From NCBI RefSeq assembly GCF_027924905.1, contig NZ_AP027055.1:1736001-1800000 (forward strand): a stretch of 64,000 nucleotides of DNA. The letters are read 5' to 3'. Both the position numbers and the translations under genes were made by a program. Source of the stretch: Limnohabitans sp. INBF002 (GTDB lineage: Bacteria > Pseudomonadota > Gammaproteobacteria > Burkholderiales > Burkholderiaceae_C). Shown one piece after another: positions 9,084-17,638 of the stretch (positions are counted from its first letter, which is position 1; each line of letters opens with the position of its first letter). The notes beneath the pieces were generated by a model. That model saw nothing but the letters and a program-made list of their open reading frames with translations. It searched no databases and was not told the DNA's origin.

Positions 9084-9450
9084 CGGTGTTACTCATCATT
9101 CCGTACAACTTTGCCCCATGCTCAATCGCCATGGTGGCATAGGAAATATTGCCTTTGACATCGGCTCCAGCATGCAGCTCGACACGCCCTGTCGATTCGA
9201 TGTTGCCTGTAACCACCCCATTCACCACAGCCTGTTGCGCACTGATGTCCCCCTCAACGTGGGCTTGCGAAAGCACGGACAGTTGGGCATTGGGGCTGCC
9301 ATTCACATCAATGTTGCCCACCACGTGGCCTTTGAGCTGAACCAGCTCTTGCGACACGATATTGCCCACCACCACAGCCGATTGGCCAATGATGGTTCTT
9401 TCAGTGGCTGCCCCTGACACAGGCTGCCTAAACTTCATACTTTTAAACAT
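9067..9450 (-). CDS. Bactofilin family cytoskeletal protein
   Basis: A 127-residue protein with the bactofilin (DUF583) repeat pattern: an irregular right-handed beta-helix of short hydrophobic-glycine repeats such as VVVGNIVSQELVQLKGHVVG and AHVEGDISAQQAVVNGVVTG. Bactofilins polymerise without nucleotides into filaments or sheets and scaffold cell-wall enzymes, stalks or polar structures. It has short N- and C-terminal tails, as usual. It sits between a RodZ-like gene (5 bases upstream) and a response regulator (17-base overlap downstream). That arrangement suggests a shape or envelope module. Confidence 0.92.
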   Translation of the reverse strand: MFKSMKFRQPVSGAATERTIIGQSAVVVGNIVSQELVQLKGHVVGNIDVNGSPNAQLSVLSQAHVEGDISAQQAVVNGVVTGNIESTGRVELHAGADVKGNISYATMAIEHGAKLYGMMSNTDVKQH

Positions 9451-9455
9451 GGGGC

Positions 9456-10430
9456 TTATCGCGCGACAGGCATCTCAACCAGCTTGACTTGGTTGACTGC
9501 CGCATCCGGCAAGGACACGCGCCCGCCTTGGAAATAAATCTGAAGCTTTTGCAAATTCGCGCTCGACACTTGCCAAGGTGAGACACCGTAAACGCTACGA
9601 TTTTCACCAGCTTTGAGCTGCAAAACTGTGGCTTGCTTGTTGCCATCCACCACGCAAATCTCGGCATTTGCATTGCTCACCAAGTAGACATAACGGCCTT
9701 CTTTGTGAGCCGTAAATGGGGTCAACTGTGGCATGGCCTCACTGGAATACGCGCACGCTCCCGCCTGAGTAACCATGTTTGCAGAGGCCGCCACCACTGG
9801 TGCCACAACAGCCGTCGCAGCGACCGCAGGTGCAGAGGCTGGTATGACTGGCGTTGAAGCCGCAGGCACCACCACGGCAGGCGGCAGCTCTGCAGCAGAA
9901 GAAATTGGCACGGGTTGAACAGGTGAAGGCGTGGTTGGTGTAGCAGCTGCCTCACCCGAGTTTTGAGGACTGTTCAAAAGAAACAAAACAACGGCGATGA
10001 CCAGCAGCAACAGCGCACCCAACGCTTGTTTGTGCCCATTCAACTTGGCAAATCCGGCACGCACAAGGTCTGACGATGAGCGTTGCAGTGAGGGCTGCTC
10101 GCTCATGGCCACAATTTGATCCAAGGTGGCCAGATGGGCATCAGCCACTTGGGCTGCATCGCGCAAGGCTTCGGGCAGCTCCACGGTAGGCGGCTCAGCC
10201 CCCAAAATCATCAACAATCTTTTGTAGGCTTGACGTTTGATGGCATCAGAGTAGAAGAAGCCATCGCTGGCATCGGTCTCAAGCTGACGCACCTGAGCAA
10301 TGGACAAACAAGAGATGCGTGCCAACACGAACAAGTCCATTCCCGCAGCCTCGCGCAAAGCACGGAGGTATTGGGGATCGCATGTGTCGTACACACTGCG
10401 CTTAGTTTCTATAGCTTGATTGGTTGTCAT
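9456..10430 (-). CDS. RodZ-like HTH/transmembrane protein
   Basis: A protein of about 324 residues. The N-terminus (about 10-95) resembles the RodZ-type HTH_25 domain (YLRALREAAGMDLFVLARIS, then LSIAQVRQLETD). It is followed by a charged linker, one transmembrane helix (ALGALLLLVIAVVLFLL, near residue 145), an Ala/Pro/Thr-rich periplasmic linker (about 165-225) and a C-terminal beta domain resembling DUF4115 (EICVVDGN, LKAGENRSVYG). Bona fide RodZ anchors MreB and sets rod shape. The C-terminal domain here is divergent, so this may be a paralogue specialised for the neighbouring bactofilin. A GTG start at 10448 would add six residues; the ATG at 10430 is preferred. Confidence 0.8.
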   Translation of the reverse strand: MTTNQAIETKRSVYDTCDPQYLRALREAAGMDLFVLARISCLSIAQVRQLETDASDGFFYSDAIKRQAYKRLLMILGAEPPTVELPEALRDAAQVADAHLATLDQIVAMSEQPSLQRSSSDLVRAGFAKLNGHKQALGALLLLVIAVVLFLLNSPQNSGEAAATPTTPSPVQPVPISSAAELPPAVVVPAASTPVIPASAPAVAATAVVAPVVAASANMVTQAGACAYSSEAMPQLTPFTAHKEGRYVYLVSNANAEICVVDGNKQATVLQLKAGENRSVYGVSPWQVSSANLQKLQIYFQGGRVSLPDAAVNQVKLVEMPVAR

Positions 10431-10499
10431 GATTGACAGTTTTGTCACAATTTGTCAAAAATTAATAAGGTACTGTCGCTGTGCATGCAGCGGCCGTCA

Positions 10500-10517
10500 A
10501 TACGCCAGCTGGCGTAT
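10500..10517. promoter_or_regulatory. Perfect 18-bp palindrome, candidate operator between the RodZ-like gene and thyA
   Basis: Bases 10500-10517 form an uninterrupted inverted repeat with arms ATACGCCAG and CTGGCGTAT. It lies in the 159-base divergent region between the RodZ-like gene and thyA, about 70 bases from the RodZ-like start and 73 bases before thyA. A TATAAA hexamer overlaps its right edge (10515-10520) but no convincing -35 box accompanies it. A dimeric regulator site is the simplest reading; the protein is unknown. Confidence 0.4.
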
Positions 10518-10589
10518 AAAACTTTAATACTAACCTCAATTAAGACGTCACCCATTTAAACTCTGTGGAGTTTTTTACTGAATTACCCT

Positions 10590-11417
10590 ATGCGCCCCAT
10601 TCGCCGTCAATACGAAGATTTCATGCAACACGTGGACAGCCACGGTGTCGCCAAGACCGACCGCACGGGCACAGGGACCAAAAGCGTGTTTGGCCACCAA
10701 ATGCGGTTTGACCTGAATGAGGGTTTTCCGCTGGTGACGACCAAAAAGGTTCACCTGCGCTCCATCATCCAAGAGCTGCTGTGGTTTCTGACAGGTTCAA
10801 GCAACAACAACTGGCTCAAAGAACGCAACGTGTCCATCTGGGACGAATGGGCACGTGAAGACGGCGACCTCGGCCCCGTGTACGGCGTGCAATGGCGCAG
10901 CTGGCCTACCCCAGACGGTGGCCACATCGACCAAATTCAGCAAGTCATGGACACGCTGAAAAGCAACCCCGACAGCCGCCGCATCATCGTGAGTGCGTGG
11001 AACGTGGCTGAGCTCGACAAGATGGCCCTCATGCCTTGCCATGCGTTCTTTCAGTTCTACGTCGCACCTGCGCAAAACCCAGGCGAAAAAGCCAAGCTCA
11101 GCTGCCAGCTGTACCAACGCAGTGCCGACATCTTTTTGGGCGTGCCATTCAACATCGCGAGCTATGCCTTGCTCACCCACATGGTGGCCCAACAGTGCAA
11201 CTTGGATGTGGGCGATTTCATTTGGACCGGCGGCGACTGCCACATCTACAGCAACCACCACGAACAAGTGGCGCTGCAACTCAGCCGCGAACCGTTTGCC
11301 TATCCCACACTGCACATCAAGCGCAAACCCGACTCCATCTTCGACTACCAGTTTGAAGACTTTGAGGTGTTGGACTACCAATGCCACGGGGCCATCAAAG
11401 CCCCTGTGGCGGTGTGA
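10590..11417 (+). CDS. thyA: Thymidylate synthase
   Basis: Converts dUMP to dTMP with methylenetetrahydrofolate as carbon and hydride donor. The protein is 275 residues, within the normal range for bacterial ThyA. Signatures include the phosphate-binding Arg in the region [13 protein letters not shown], the catalytic Cys motif [33 protein letters not shown], and the C-terminal GAIKAPVAV in which the terminal residues close over the active site. It is followed after 15 bases by folA, which regenerates tetrahydrofolate from the dihydrofolate that ThyA produces, a classic functional pair. Confidence 0.98.
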   Translation: MRPIRRQYEDFMQHVDSHGVAKTDRTGTGTKSVFGHQMRFDLNEGFPLVTTKKVHLRSIIQELLWFLTGSSNNNWLKERNVSIWDEWAREDGDLGPVYGVQWRSWPTPDGGHIDQIQQVMDTLKSNPDSRRIIVSAWNVAELDKMALMPCHAFFQFYVAPAQNPGEKAKLSCQLYQRSADIFLGVPFNIASYALLTHMVAQQCNLDVGDFIWTGGDCHIYSNHHEQVALQLSREPFAYPTLHIKRKPDSIFDYQFEDFEVLDYQCHGAIKAPVAV

Positions 11418-11432
11418 ACGCGGCGGTTAAAG

Positions 11433-11921
11433 ATGGCTTTGAATTTGATTTTTGCGCGCGCGCGCAATGGCGTGATTGGCAAAGACAACACCCTGCCTTG
11501 GCACTTGCCTGAGGACTTGGCCCACTTCAAACAAACCACACTCGGGCAACCCGTGGTGATGGGGCGCAAAACGTGGGAATCCTTGCCGCCTAAATTTCGC
11601 CCCCTGCCCGGCCGCACCAACATTGTGGTGACGCGGCAAACCGATTGGCAGGCCGACGGCGCCGTCGTGGCTCACTCCATCGAAGAAGCCGTGCAGCACT
11701 GCCCTGCGGACGCACAGGTGTGGGTGATTGGCGGCGCTGAGGTCTACGCACAGGCCATGCCTTTGGCCTCTCGCGCGGTCATCACCGAAATCGATGCCGA
11801 CTTTGAAGGCGACGCCTTTGCCCCCACCTTCGATGCCAACTGGCAAGAAACCGCACGCACCACGCACGTGGCTGCCAACGGCTTGACCTACAGCTTGGTG
11901 ACCCTCGCTCGCACCCGTTAA
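11433..11921 (+). CDS. folA: Dihydrofolate reductase
   Basis: A 162-residue type I dihydrofolate reductase using NADPH. Visible motifs are the N-terminal LNLIFARARNGVIGKDNTLPWHLPEDLAHFK with the catalytic acidic residue in LPEDL, VVMGRKTWESLP for cofactor binding, and VWVIGGAEVYAQAMPLA. Length and motif order match chromosomal trimethoprim-sensitive enzymes; resistance cannot be judged by eye. It lies 15 bases after thyA and 45 bases before the xth gene, in one apparent transcription unit. Confidence 0.97.
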   Translation: MALNLIFARARNGVIGKDNTLPWHLPEDLAHFKQTTLGQPVVMGRKTWESLPPKFRPLPGRTNIVVTRQTDWQADGAVVAHSIEEAVQHCPADAQVWVIGGAEVYAQAMPLASRAVITEIDADFEGDAFAPTFDANWQETARTTHVAANGLTYSLVTLARTR

Positions 11922-11966
11922 GCCAAGCGCCGCTTGGGCTGCGCTTGACCTCAAAAGAACACACAC

Positions 11967-12731
11967 ATGCAACTCGCTACCTGGAACGTCAACTCACTCA
12001 CCGTGCGCTTACCGCAAGTGCTGGACTGGTTGGCGGCCAACCCCGTCGATGTTTTGGTGCTGCAAGAAACCAAAACCACAGACGACAAATTCCCGCATGA
12101 GGCCATTGAGGCCGCAGGTTACAAGGTCGCATTTTTCGGCCAGAAAACCTACAACGGCGTCGCCCTGCTTTCGCGCAGCGAAGCCACCGATGTGGTGAAA
12201 AACATCCCCGGCTTTGAAGACGACATGGCCCGCGTGATTGCTGGCACAGTCGACGGCGTGCGCGTGGTTGGCGCGTACTTCCCCAACGGCCAAGCGCCCG
12301 ACAGCGACAAGTTTGTTTACAAAATGCGTTGGCTTGAGGCCTTGCAAAACTGGCTGCGCGAAGAGCTCAAACAACACCCCAAGCTGGTGTTGATGGGCGA
12401 CTTCAACATCACCGTCGATGACCGCGATGTGTGGGACCCGGTGGCCTTGAAAGACACCATCCACTGCACCGTAGAAGAGCGTGACCACTTCCAAGCCTTG
12501 ATTGACTTGGGCACACACGATGCTTTCCGCTTGTTTGAACAAGCCGAGAAAAGCTACAGCTGGTGGGACTACCGCGAATTTGCATTCCGTCGCAACCGCG
12601 GTCTGCGGATTGACCACATCTTGGTCAGCGATGCCTTGAAAGCGTCGACTCAAGCCTGCGTGATTGACAAAGCACCGCGCAAAAACGAGCGGCCCAGCGA
12701 CCACGTGCCTGTCATCGTGACGCTGGGCTGA
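11967..12731 (+). CDS. xth: Exodeoxyribonuclease III (AP endonuclease)
   Basis: A 254-residue member of the exonuclease III/APE1 family, which cleaves abasic sites and trims 3' ends during base-excision repair. Diagnostic motifs are ATWNVNSLTVRLPQ at the N-terminus, LVLQETKTTDDKFP with the metal-binding Glu, GDFNIT with the catalytic Asp/Asn pair, SYSWWDYR, LRIDHILVS and the catalytic Asp-His in PSDHVPV. The gene ends 19 bases before the convergent ntrC stop, with no obvious terminator between them. Confidence 0.96.
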   Translation: MQLATWNVNSLTVRLPQVLDWLAANPVDVLVLQETKTTDDKFPHEAIEAAGYKVAFFGQKTYNGVALLSRSEATDVVKNIPGFEDDMARVIAGTVDGVRVVGAYFPNGQAPDSDKFVYKMRWLEALQNWLREELKQHPKLVLMGDFNITVDDRDVWDPVALKDTIHCTVEERDHFQALIDLGTHDAFRLFEQAEKSYSWWDYREFAFRRNRGLRIDHILVSDALKASTQACVIDKAPRKNERPSDHVPVIVTLG

Positions 12732-12750
12732 TCACGCGCGTGGGCGTTTC

Positions 12751-14286
12751 TTAGTCGTCCAAGCCCAGCTCTTGAATTTTTCGCGTGATGGTGTTGCGGC
12801 CAATGCCCAGCTTTTGCGCCGCCTCAATGCGACGGCCCCGCGTGTTGACCAAGGCGGTTTGAATCAACCGCGCTTCAAAACGGTTGACCAACACATCCCA
12901 CACATCCGTGCGGCCAGCCACGAGCAAGCTCATGGCTTCGGCTTCTAAGCCCTGCTCCCAATCGGCACCAGGCATGTTGAGCACCACGGGTGCCGTGCCC
13001 TCCCCTGTTGTCGTGACCGCAGGTGCGGCATGGCTGAGCTCTTGAGCCACAGGCGCGCTGAAACCCGATGTGTCTTGCCCTGTGTGGCTCAAAGCGGCCA
13101 AGGCATCGGCAGACAAGGTCACTTCCGGTGGCAAGTCTTTGGGCTCAATCACTTGCGCAGGCGCCATCACGGTCAGCCAATGGCAAATGTTTTCAAGCTG
13201 ACGCACGTTGCCGGGAAACGAGAACTGGTTGAGCACTGTTTGTGCAGATTCAGAGATGCGCTTGGGCTCCACGCCCAATTGTTGTGCACTCTGCTGCAAA
13301 AAGTGGCGCGTCAACGTGGGGATATCTTCGCGGCGTTCACGCAAAGCAGGCAAACGCAAACGAATCACGTTCAAGCGGTGAAACAAGTCTTCGCGGAACA
13401 CACCGTCTTTGACGCGTTTTTCCAAGTCTTGATGCGTCGCTGCAATCACACGCACATTTGCTTTGATGGCGTTGTGGCCGCCCACGCGGTAGTACGTGCC
13501 GTCACTCAACACACGCAGCAAGCGGGTTTGCAAATCAAACGGCATGTCGCCGATTTCATCAAGAAACAAGGTGCCGCCCTCGGCCTGCTCAAAGCGGCCT
13601 CGGCGTGTGGTTTGCGCACCGGTGAATGCACCACGTTCGTGCCCGAAGAGTTCGCTCTCCAGCAAATCTTTCGGAATCGCCGCCGTGTTGATCGCGACGA
13701 ATGGGCCTTTGTTGCCCGCATCACCGCGGGGCGAATGTTTGTGCAAGGCGCGTGCGACCAGCTCTTTGCCAGAGCCGCTCTCGCCGGTGATCATCACTGT
13801 CACATTGCTTTGGCTCAAGCGGCCAATGGCACGAAACACATCTTGCATGGCGGGCGCTTGGCCCAGCATCTCAGGCGTGGCGTCTTGTTGCTCGGTTTGC
13901 GCTTGTTCGCGTTGGCTTTCGTCCAAGGCGCGGCGAATCAGCTCCACCGCTTTGGGCAAGTCAAAGGGCTTGGGCAAGTACTCAAACGCACCGCCTTGAA
14001 AGGCCAACACCGCGCTGTCCAAATCTGAAAAGGCGGTCATGATGATGACGGGCAACGCAGGCAAACGCTCCTTAACCTTGGTCAGCAAGTCCAAGCCCGA
14101 ACCACCAGGCATGCGAATGTCGCTGACCAAAATTTGTGGGCCATCCTCCTCGCTCACCGAGTCGAGCGCTTGCAGCACCTCGCGGGGGCTGGTGAAGCTG
14201 CGGGTGGGCAGGTTCTCGCGCAACAGCGCTTTTTCCAGCACGAAGCGAATTGACTGGTCGTCGTCCACAATCCAAATCGATTTCAT
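12751..14286 (-). CDS. glnG: Nitrogen regulation response regulator NtrC
   Basis: A sigma-54-dependent activator of 511 residues. The receiver domain (about 1-120) has SIWIVDDDQS, the phospho-acceptor Asp in ILVSDIRMPGGSG and Lys in YLPKPFD. The AAA+ domain (about 150-385) carries Walker A ITGESGSGKELVARALH, the sigma-54 contact loop RGAFTGAQ and Walker B LFLDEIGDMP. The Fis-like HTH ends the protein (RRIEAAQKLGIGRNTITRKI). The ATG at 14286 gives the usual NtrC N-terminus; an in-frame start at 14319 would add 11 atypical residues. It lies 41 bases after ntrB and should act on the sites upstream of glnA. Confidence 0.97.
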   Translation of the reverse strand: MKSIWIVDDDQSIRFVLEKALLRENLPTRSFTSPREVLQALDSVSEEDGPQILVSDIRMPGGSGLDLLTKVKERLPALPVIIMTAFSDLDSAVLAFQGGAFEYLPKPFDLPKAVELIRRALDESQREQAQTEQQDATPEMLGQAPAMQDVFRAIGRLSQSNVTVMITGESGSGKELVARALHKHSPRGDAGNKGPFVAINTAAIPKDLLESELFGHERGAFTGAQTTRRGRFEQAEGGTLFLDEIGDMPFDLQTRLLRVLSDGTYYRVGGHNAIKANVRVIAATHQDLEKRVKDGVFREDLFHRLNVIRLRLPALRERREDIPTLTRHFLQQSAQQLGVEPKRISESAQTVLNQFSFPGNVRQLENICHWLTVMAPAQVIEPKDLPPEVTLSADALAALSHTGQDTSGFSAPVAQELSHAAPAVTTTGEGTAPVVLNMPGADWEQGLEAEAMSLLVAGRTDVWDVLVNRFEARLIQTALVNTRGRRIEAAQKLGIGRNTITRKIQELGLDD

Positions 14287-14327
14287 CTCGGCACTTTCTG
14301 TTTCTAAGTTAGAGGCCACGCGAGGTG

Positions 14328-15401
14328 TCAGGGTAGCGGGATCAGAATTTTGAAATCTGTTCGTCCCGGCACACTGTCACACTCAATCAAGCCATGGTGC
14401 TGTTGCACAAATGTTTGTGCCAAATTCAGTCCAAGGCCAGAACCGCCATCTCGACCAGAAACCAAGGGGAAAAATAACCTGTCCTTGATTTCTTCCGGAA
14501 TGCCGGGCCCGTTGTCTATCACATGCAATTCCAGTGCCAACCGATAGCGTTGTTTGCCAAAAGTGACTTGTCGGTTGATGCGGGTGCGCAAAACAATCTC
14601 AGCATCGCCCTCGGCCACCCGTTCAGCCAGCGCTTGGGCCGCGTTGTGCACGATGTTGAGCACCGCTTGAATGAGCTGCTCACGGTCACCACGGAACTCG
14701 GGGATAGACGTGTCGTAGTCACGCACCATGCGCAGACCTTTGGGGAACTCAGCCAAGATCAGGCTGCGCACGCGCTCGCACACCTCGTGGATGTTGACGT
14801 CGCCCACCACATGCGGGCGGCGATGCGGTGCCAGCAGACGGTCCACCAACACTTGCAAGCGGTCTGCTTCGTGGATGATGACTTGGGTGTATTCGATGAG
14901 GTCTTTGCTTTCGACCTCCATTTGCAGCAACTGCGCTGCGCCACGGATGCCACCCAACGGGTTTTTGATCTCGTGAGCCAAATTGCGAATCAGCTCTTTG
15001 TTGGCTTGGGCTTGGTCAATCAAGCGTTCCTCGCGGTCTTGGCGGGTTTGCTGCTCTAGGGGCAGCAACTCCACCAGCACTTCTCCCGCCACATCCGTGG
15101 GGGCCACGATCACGTGGACTGGCATGGGGTCTTGCAGCGGGCGGCGCAAATGAGCGTCATAACGCATGGTGGCAAAGGCGTTGGTCTGCGCACCTTGCAA
15201 GGCGTTTTGAAACGACTGCGTCTCACTGAAATAACCTGCCAACGCAGACCCTTCAATGGTTCGCCGCGATACGCCCATCACATCTTCGAGCGCGGCATTG
15301 GCAAACACCACCACGCCATCGGTGCGCACAACAGCGACCAAAGTCGCCAACAAATCAAAGGCTTGTGCGTAATTGGGTTGAAATTTAGAAACAGACGTCA
15401 T
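14328..15401 (-). CDS. glnL: Nitrogen regulation sensor kinase NtrB
   Basis: A 357-residue cytoplasmic histidine kinase/phosphatase partner of NtrC, normally governed by PII. An N-terminal PAS domain (about 10-110) precedes the dimerisation/H-box NLAHEIKNPLGGIRGAAQLL with the phospho-accepting His, then the N box IVHNAAQALAE and the G boxes DNGPGIPEEI and GGSGLGLNLAQ. No transmembrane segment is present, as expected for NtrB. Its ATG overlaps the stop of the upstream DUF4124 gene by four bases, so translation is probably coupled. It is part of the glnA-DUF4124-ntrB-ntrC series. Confidence 0.97.
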   Translation of the reverse strand: MTSVSKFQPNYAQAFDLLATLVAVVRTDGVVVFANAALEDVMGVSRRTIEGSALAGYFSETQSFQNALQGAQTNAFATMRYDAHLRRPLQDPMPVHVIVAPTDVAGEVLVELLPLEQQTRQDREERLIDQAQANKELIRNLAHEIKNPLGGIRGAAQLLQMEVESKDLIEYTQVIIHEADRLQVLVDRLLAPHRRPHVVGDVNIHEVCERVRSLILAEFPKGLRMVRDYDTSIPEFRGDREQLIQAVLNIVHNAAQALAERVAEGDAEIVLRTRINRQVTFGKQRYRLALELHVIDNGPGIPEEIKDRLFFPLVSGRDGGSGLGLNLAQTFVQQHHGLIECDSVPGRTDFKILIPLP

Positions 15402-15925
15402 GGCTTGCCCCCCGTTTGTGACGCCATGGGCTGGCGTGAGAGTTCGCGCTGCAAGCCCGCCACATCGGCTTCCACACGTTGCAAGGCAACACGCAGTTGT
15501 GTCAAGCGATCTTGGTATTTTTGGGGTTGGCGAAACTCATCGGCGCGCCGCTCGGGCTCGCCGTTGTTCCACTCGCGCAGCAACTCAGCATGTTGCTTCT
15601 GCGCTTTTTGTAATTCAGCTTGCAGCACCGCTTGGGCCTGTGTGTCCCGTTGGCGCTGGTCAGCGGCATCAACTTTGACGGCTGTTGAAGCAGTGCTCGC
15701 GCTATGCGACGCCGCCTGCGAACCTTGCACACGCGTGCCCTCGATCACGGTCACGCTGCCGCCAGCCAAAGGTTTGCAATTGAGTGCTGGATCTGGCTGG
15801 TTGGTGTACGCATTGCCACAACGGTAAATGCGTTGCGGCTCAGACGTCGCCTCGGCTGGCCACGCCACCAAGCAGATGCTGAACAAAGCAAGATCACGAA
15901 TGAGGAGGGACAAAAGTGGGCGCAT
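15398..15925 (-). CDS. DUF4124 domain-containing exported protein
   Basis: A 175-residue protein with an N-terminal signal-like segment (LLIRDLALFSICLVAWPAEA). It is followed by a DUF4124-type motif (QRIYRCGNAYTNQP with nearby NCKPL) and then a long Ala/Gln/Glu-rich predicted coiled coil (about 90-165). The family has no known function but is typical of Beta/Gammaproteobacteria. The ATG at 15925 follows the glnA terminator; an in-frame upstream extension would run through that terminator and into glnA, so it is rejected. Its stop overlaps the ntrB start, which places it in the ntrBC transcript. Confidence 0.85.
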   Translation of the reverse strand: MRPLLSLLIRDLALFSICLVAWPAEATSEPQRIYRCGNAYTNQPDPALNCKPLAGGSVTVIEGTRVQGSQAASHSASTASTAVKVDAADQRQRDTQAQAVLQAELQKAQKQHAELLREWNNGEPERRADEFRQPQKYQDRLTQLRVALQRVEADVAGLQRELSRQPMASQTGGKP

Positions 15926-15940
15926 GAAAAAGTGTTGGTT

Positions 15941-15970
15941 AAAACAAAAAAGGACGGCTTGCGCCGTCCT
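15941..15970 (-). terminator. Rho-independent terminator of glnA
   Basis: On the minus strand the stem GGACGGC / GCCGTCC (bases 15963-15969 and 15952-15958) with a four-base loop is followed by a T-rich run covering 15941-15951. It lies 27 bases after the glnA stop and before the DUF4124 start, so it should separate glnA from ntrBC transcription or reduce read-through. Confidence 0.9.
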
Positions 15971-15996
15971 CTTATTGCACTTGCCGTTGCAACGAA

Positions 15997-17412
15997 TTAC
16001 AGCGAGTAGTACATGTCGTATTCGACAGGAGACACTTCCACGCGGCTGCGGGTCACTTCTTGCATCTTCAATTCGATGTAAGAGTCGATCCACGAGTCGG
16101 TGAACACGCCGCCTTTGGTCAAGAAGGCGCGGTCTGCGTCGAGGGCTTCCAAAGCTTGGTCCAAGCTAGAGCACACGGTTGGCACCAACTTGTCTTCCTC
16201 TGGAGGGAGGTGGTACAAGTCTTTGGTCGCTGCTTCGCCTGGGTGAATCTTGTTCTCGATACCGTCCAAACCAGCCATCAACAAGGCTGCGAAGCCGAGG
16301 TAAGGGTTGCACAATGGATCTGGGAAGCGCGCTTCCACACGGCGTGCTTTGTCAGATGCCACGTTAGGAATACGGATCGAAGCAGAGCGGTTCTTGGCAG
16401 AGTAAGCCAATTTCACGGGCGCTTCGAAGTGAGGCACCAAGCGCTTGTAGCTGTTGGTACCTGGGTTGGTGATGGCGTTCAAAGCACGTGCGTGCTTGAT
16501 GATGCCGCCGATGTAGTACAGAGCCAAGTCAGACAAACCAGCGTAGCCGTTGCCTGCGAACAAGTTCTTGCCGTCTTTCCAGATGGACTGGTGAACGTGC
16601 ATGCCAGAACCGTTGTCGCCAGCGTATGGCTTAGGCATGAAGGTGGCAGTTTTGCCGTAAGCGTTGGCCACGTTGTGGATCACGTACTTTTGCAGCAATG
16701 TCCAGTCAGCGCGCTCGACCAAAGTAGAGAACTTGGTGCCGATTTCGCATTGACCTGCGCCAGCCACTTCGTGGTGGTGCACTTCGACGGGGATGCCCAC
16801 GGACTCGAGCAACAAAGACATTTCGCTACGCATGTCGTGTGTGCTGTCGACGGGAGGCACTGGGAAGTAGCCGCCTTTGACGCGGTTGCGGTGACCACGG
16901 TTGCCGCCTTCGATTTTCTCGCCGCTGTTCCAAGGGGCTTCGTATTCGTTGATGGCGTAGAACGTGTTGTTGGGCTCAGTGCTCCAACGCACTTCGTCGA
17001 ACAAGAAGAATTCTGGCTCTGGACCGAAGTAAGCGGTATCGCCCACGCCAGATTGCTTGAGGAAAGACTCAGCGCGCTTGGCGATCGAACGTGGGTCACG
17101 CTCGTAGGCTTTGCCGTCTGTAGGTTCGATCACGTCGCAGATCAAAACCAAAGTGATTTCTTCAAAGAAGGGGTCGATGATGGCGCTGCTTGGATCAGGC
17201 ATCAACAACATGTCAGAGGCTTCAATGCCTTTCCAACCAGCAATAGAAGAACCGTCAAACGCTTGACCTTCTTCGAACTTGCTTTCGTCGAACTGCGACA
17301 CGGGCGCAGTGATGTGCTGCCACTTGCCACGGGTATCGGTGAAACGGAAGTCAACGAATTTAACTTCGTTCTCTTTCACCATTTTCATTACGTCTGCGAC
17401 GGTCTTGGCCAT
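15997..17412 (-). CDS. glnA: Glutamine synthetase, type I
   Basis: ATP-dependent ligation of ammonium to glutamate, 471 residues, forming a dodecamer. Visible are the beta-grasp N domain ([16 protein letters not shown]), [12 protein letters not shown], the metal and substrate segments [11 protein letters not shown] and [15 protein letters not shown]-binding [12 protein letters not shown], and the adenylylation loop DLYHLPPEE with its target Tyr. Adenylylation control by GlnE is therefore expected. The ATG at 17412 is preceded by AGGAG. Upstream lie a sigma-54 promoter and two NtrC-type sites; ntrB and ntrC follow downstream, so the gene is under the classic nitrogen-limitation circuit. Confidence 0.98.
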   Translation of the reverse strand: MAKTVADVMKMVKENEVKFVDFRFTDTRGKWQHITAPVSQFDESKFEEGQAFDGSSIAGWKGIEASDMLLMPDPSSAIIDPFFEEITLVLICDVIEPTDGKAYERDPRSIAKRAESFLKQSGVGDTAYFGPEPEFFLFDEVRWSTEPNNTFYAINEYEAPWNSGEKIEGGNRGHRNRVKGGYFPVPPVDSTHDMRSEMSLLLESVGIPVEVHHHEVAGAGQCEIGTKFSTLVERADWTLLQKYVIHNVANAYGKTATFMPKPYAGDNGSGMHVHQSIWKDGKNLFAGNGYAGLSDLALYYIGGIIKHARALNAITNPGTNSYKRLVPHFEAPVKLAYSAKNRSASIRIPNVASDKARRVEARFPDPLCNPYLGFAALLMAGLDGIENKIHPGEAATKDLYHLPPEEDKLVPTVCSSLDQALEALDADRAFLTKGGVFTDSWIDSYIELKMQEVTRSRVEVSPVEYDMYYSL

Positions 17413-17464
17413 CAAGTTCTCCTGCTAGGGTAGGTTGGGTTAAAAAGTGTTTCGAGGTTGAGGA

Positions 17465-17481
17465 TGCAGTTTCTGTGCCAA
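17465..17481 (-). promoter_or_regulatory. Sigma-54 promoter of glnA
   Basis: The minus strand reads TTGGCACAGAAACTGCA, matching the -24 (TGGCAC) and -12 (TGC) elements with exactly 10 bases between the invariant GG and GC. The predicted transcript start is near 17455, giving a leader of about 42 bases before the glnA ATG. Confidence 0.85.
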
Positions 17482-17597
17482 CATATGCGTCACAGCGACC
17501 GCCACCGGCTTCACCGTCAAGGCGCCTATTTTGCACCGAGATTGAATCAAATTGGCCGCAAAAGCGCATTCCAAGCGCTAAACCCCGAAAAACAGGA

Positions 17598-17614
17598 TGC
17601 TCTATTTTGGTGCA
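17598..17614. promoter_or_regulatory. NtrC-binding site A upstream of glnA
   Basis: Read on the minus strand this is TGCACCAAAATAGAGCA, 15 of 17 matches to the NtrC consensus TGCACCAAAATGGTGCA. It lies about 150 bases upstream of the predicted sigma-54 start, a normal enhancer distance. Confidence 0.75.
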
Positions 17615-17618
17615 ATTT

Positions 17619-17635
17619 TGCACCAAAATGGTTCC
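17619..17635. promoter_or_regulatory. NtrC-binding site B upstream of glnA
   Basis: The plus strand reads TGCACCAAAATGGTTCC, matching the NtrC consensus at 15 of 17 positions, including the first 14. Its centre is 21 bases from that of site A, two helical turns, as expected for cooperative NtrC dimers. The facing half-sites also make a 26-bp perfect inverted repeat (17604-17629). The site reaches to within four bases of the end of the next gene. Confidence 0.7.
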
Positions 17636-17638
17636 ACG

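Noticed and set aside
15926-16093. N-terminal extension of the DUF4124 protein
   Set aside because: The extension runs through the glnA terminator and into glnA; the ATG at 15925 immediately precedes a signal-like segment.
16060-17433. Long plus-strand open frame of 457 codons antisense to glnA
   Set aside because: The opposite strand encodes unmistakable glutamine synthetase. The antisense translation is rich in His/Val/Phe without any family motif, and arises from codon bias on the coding strand.
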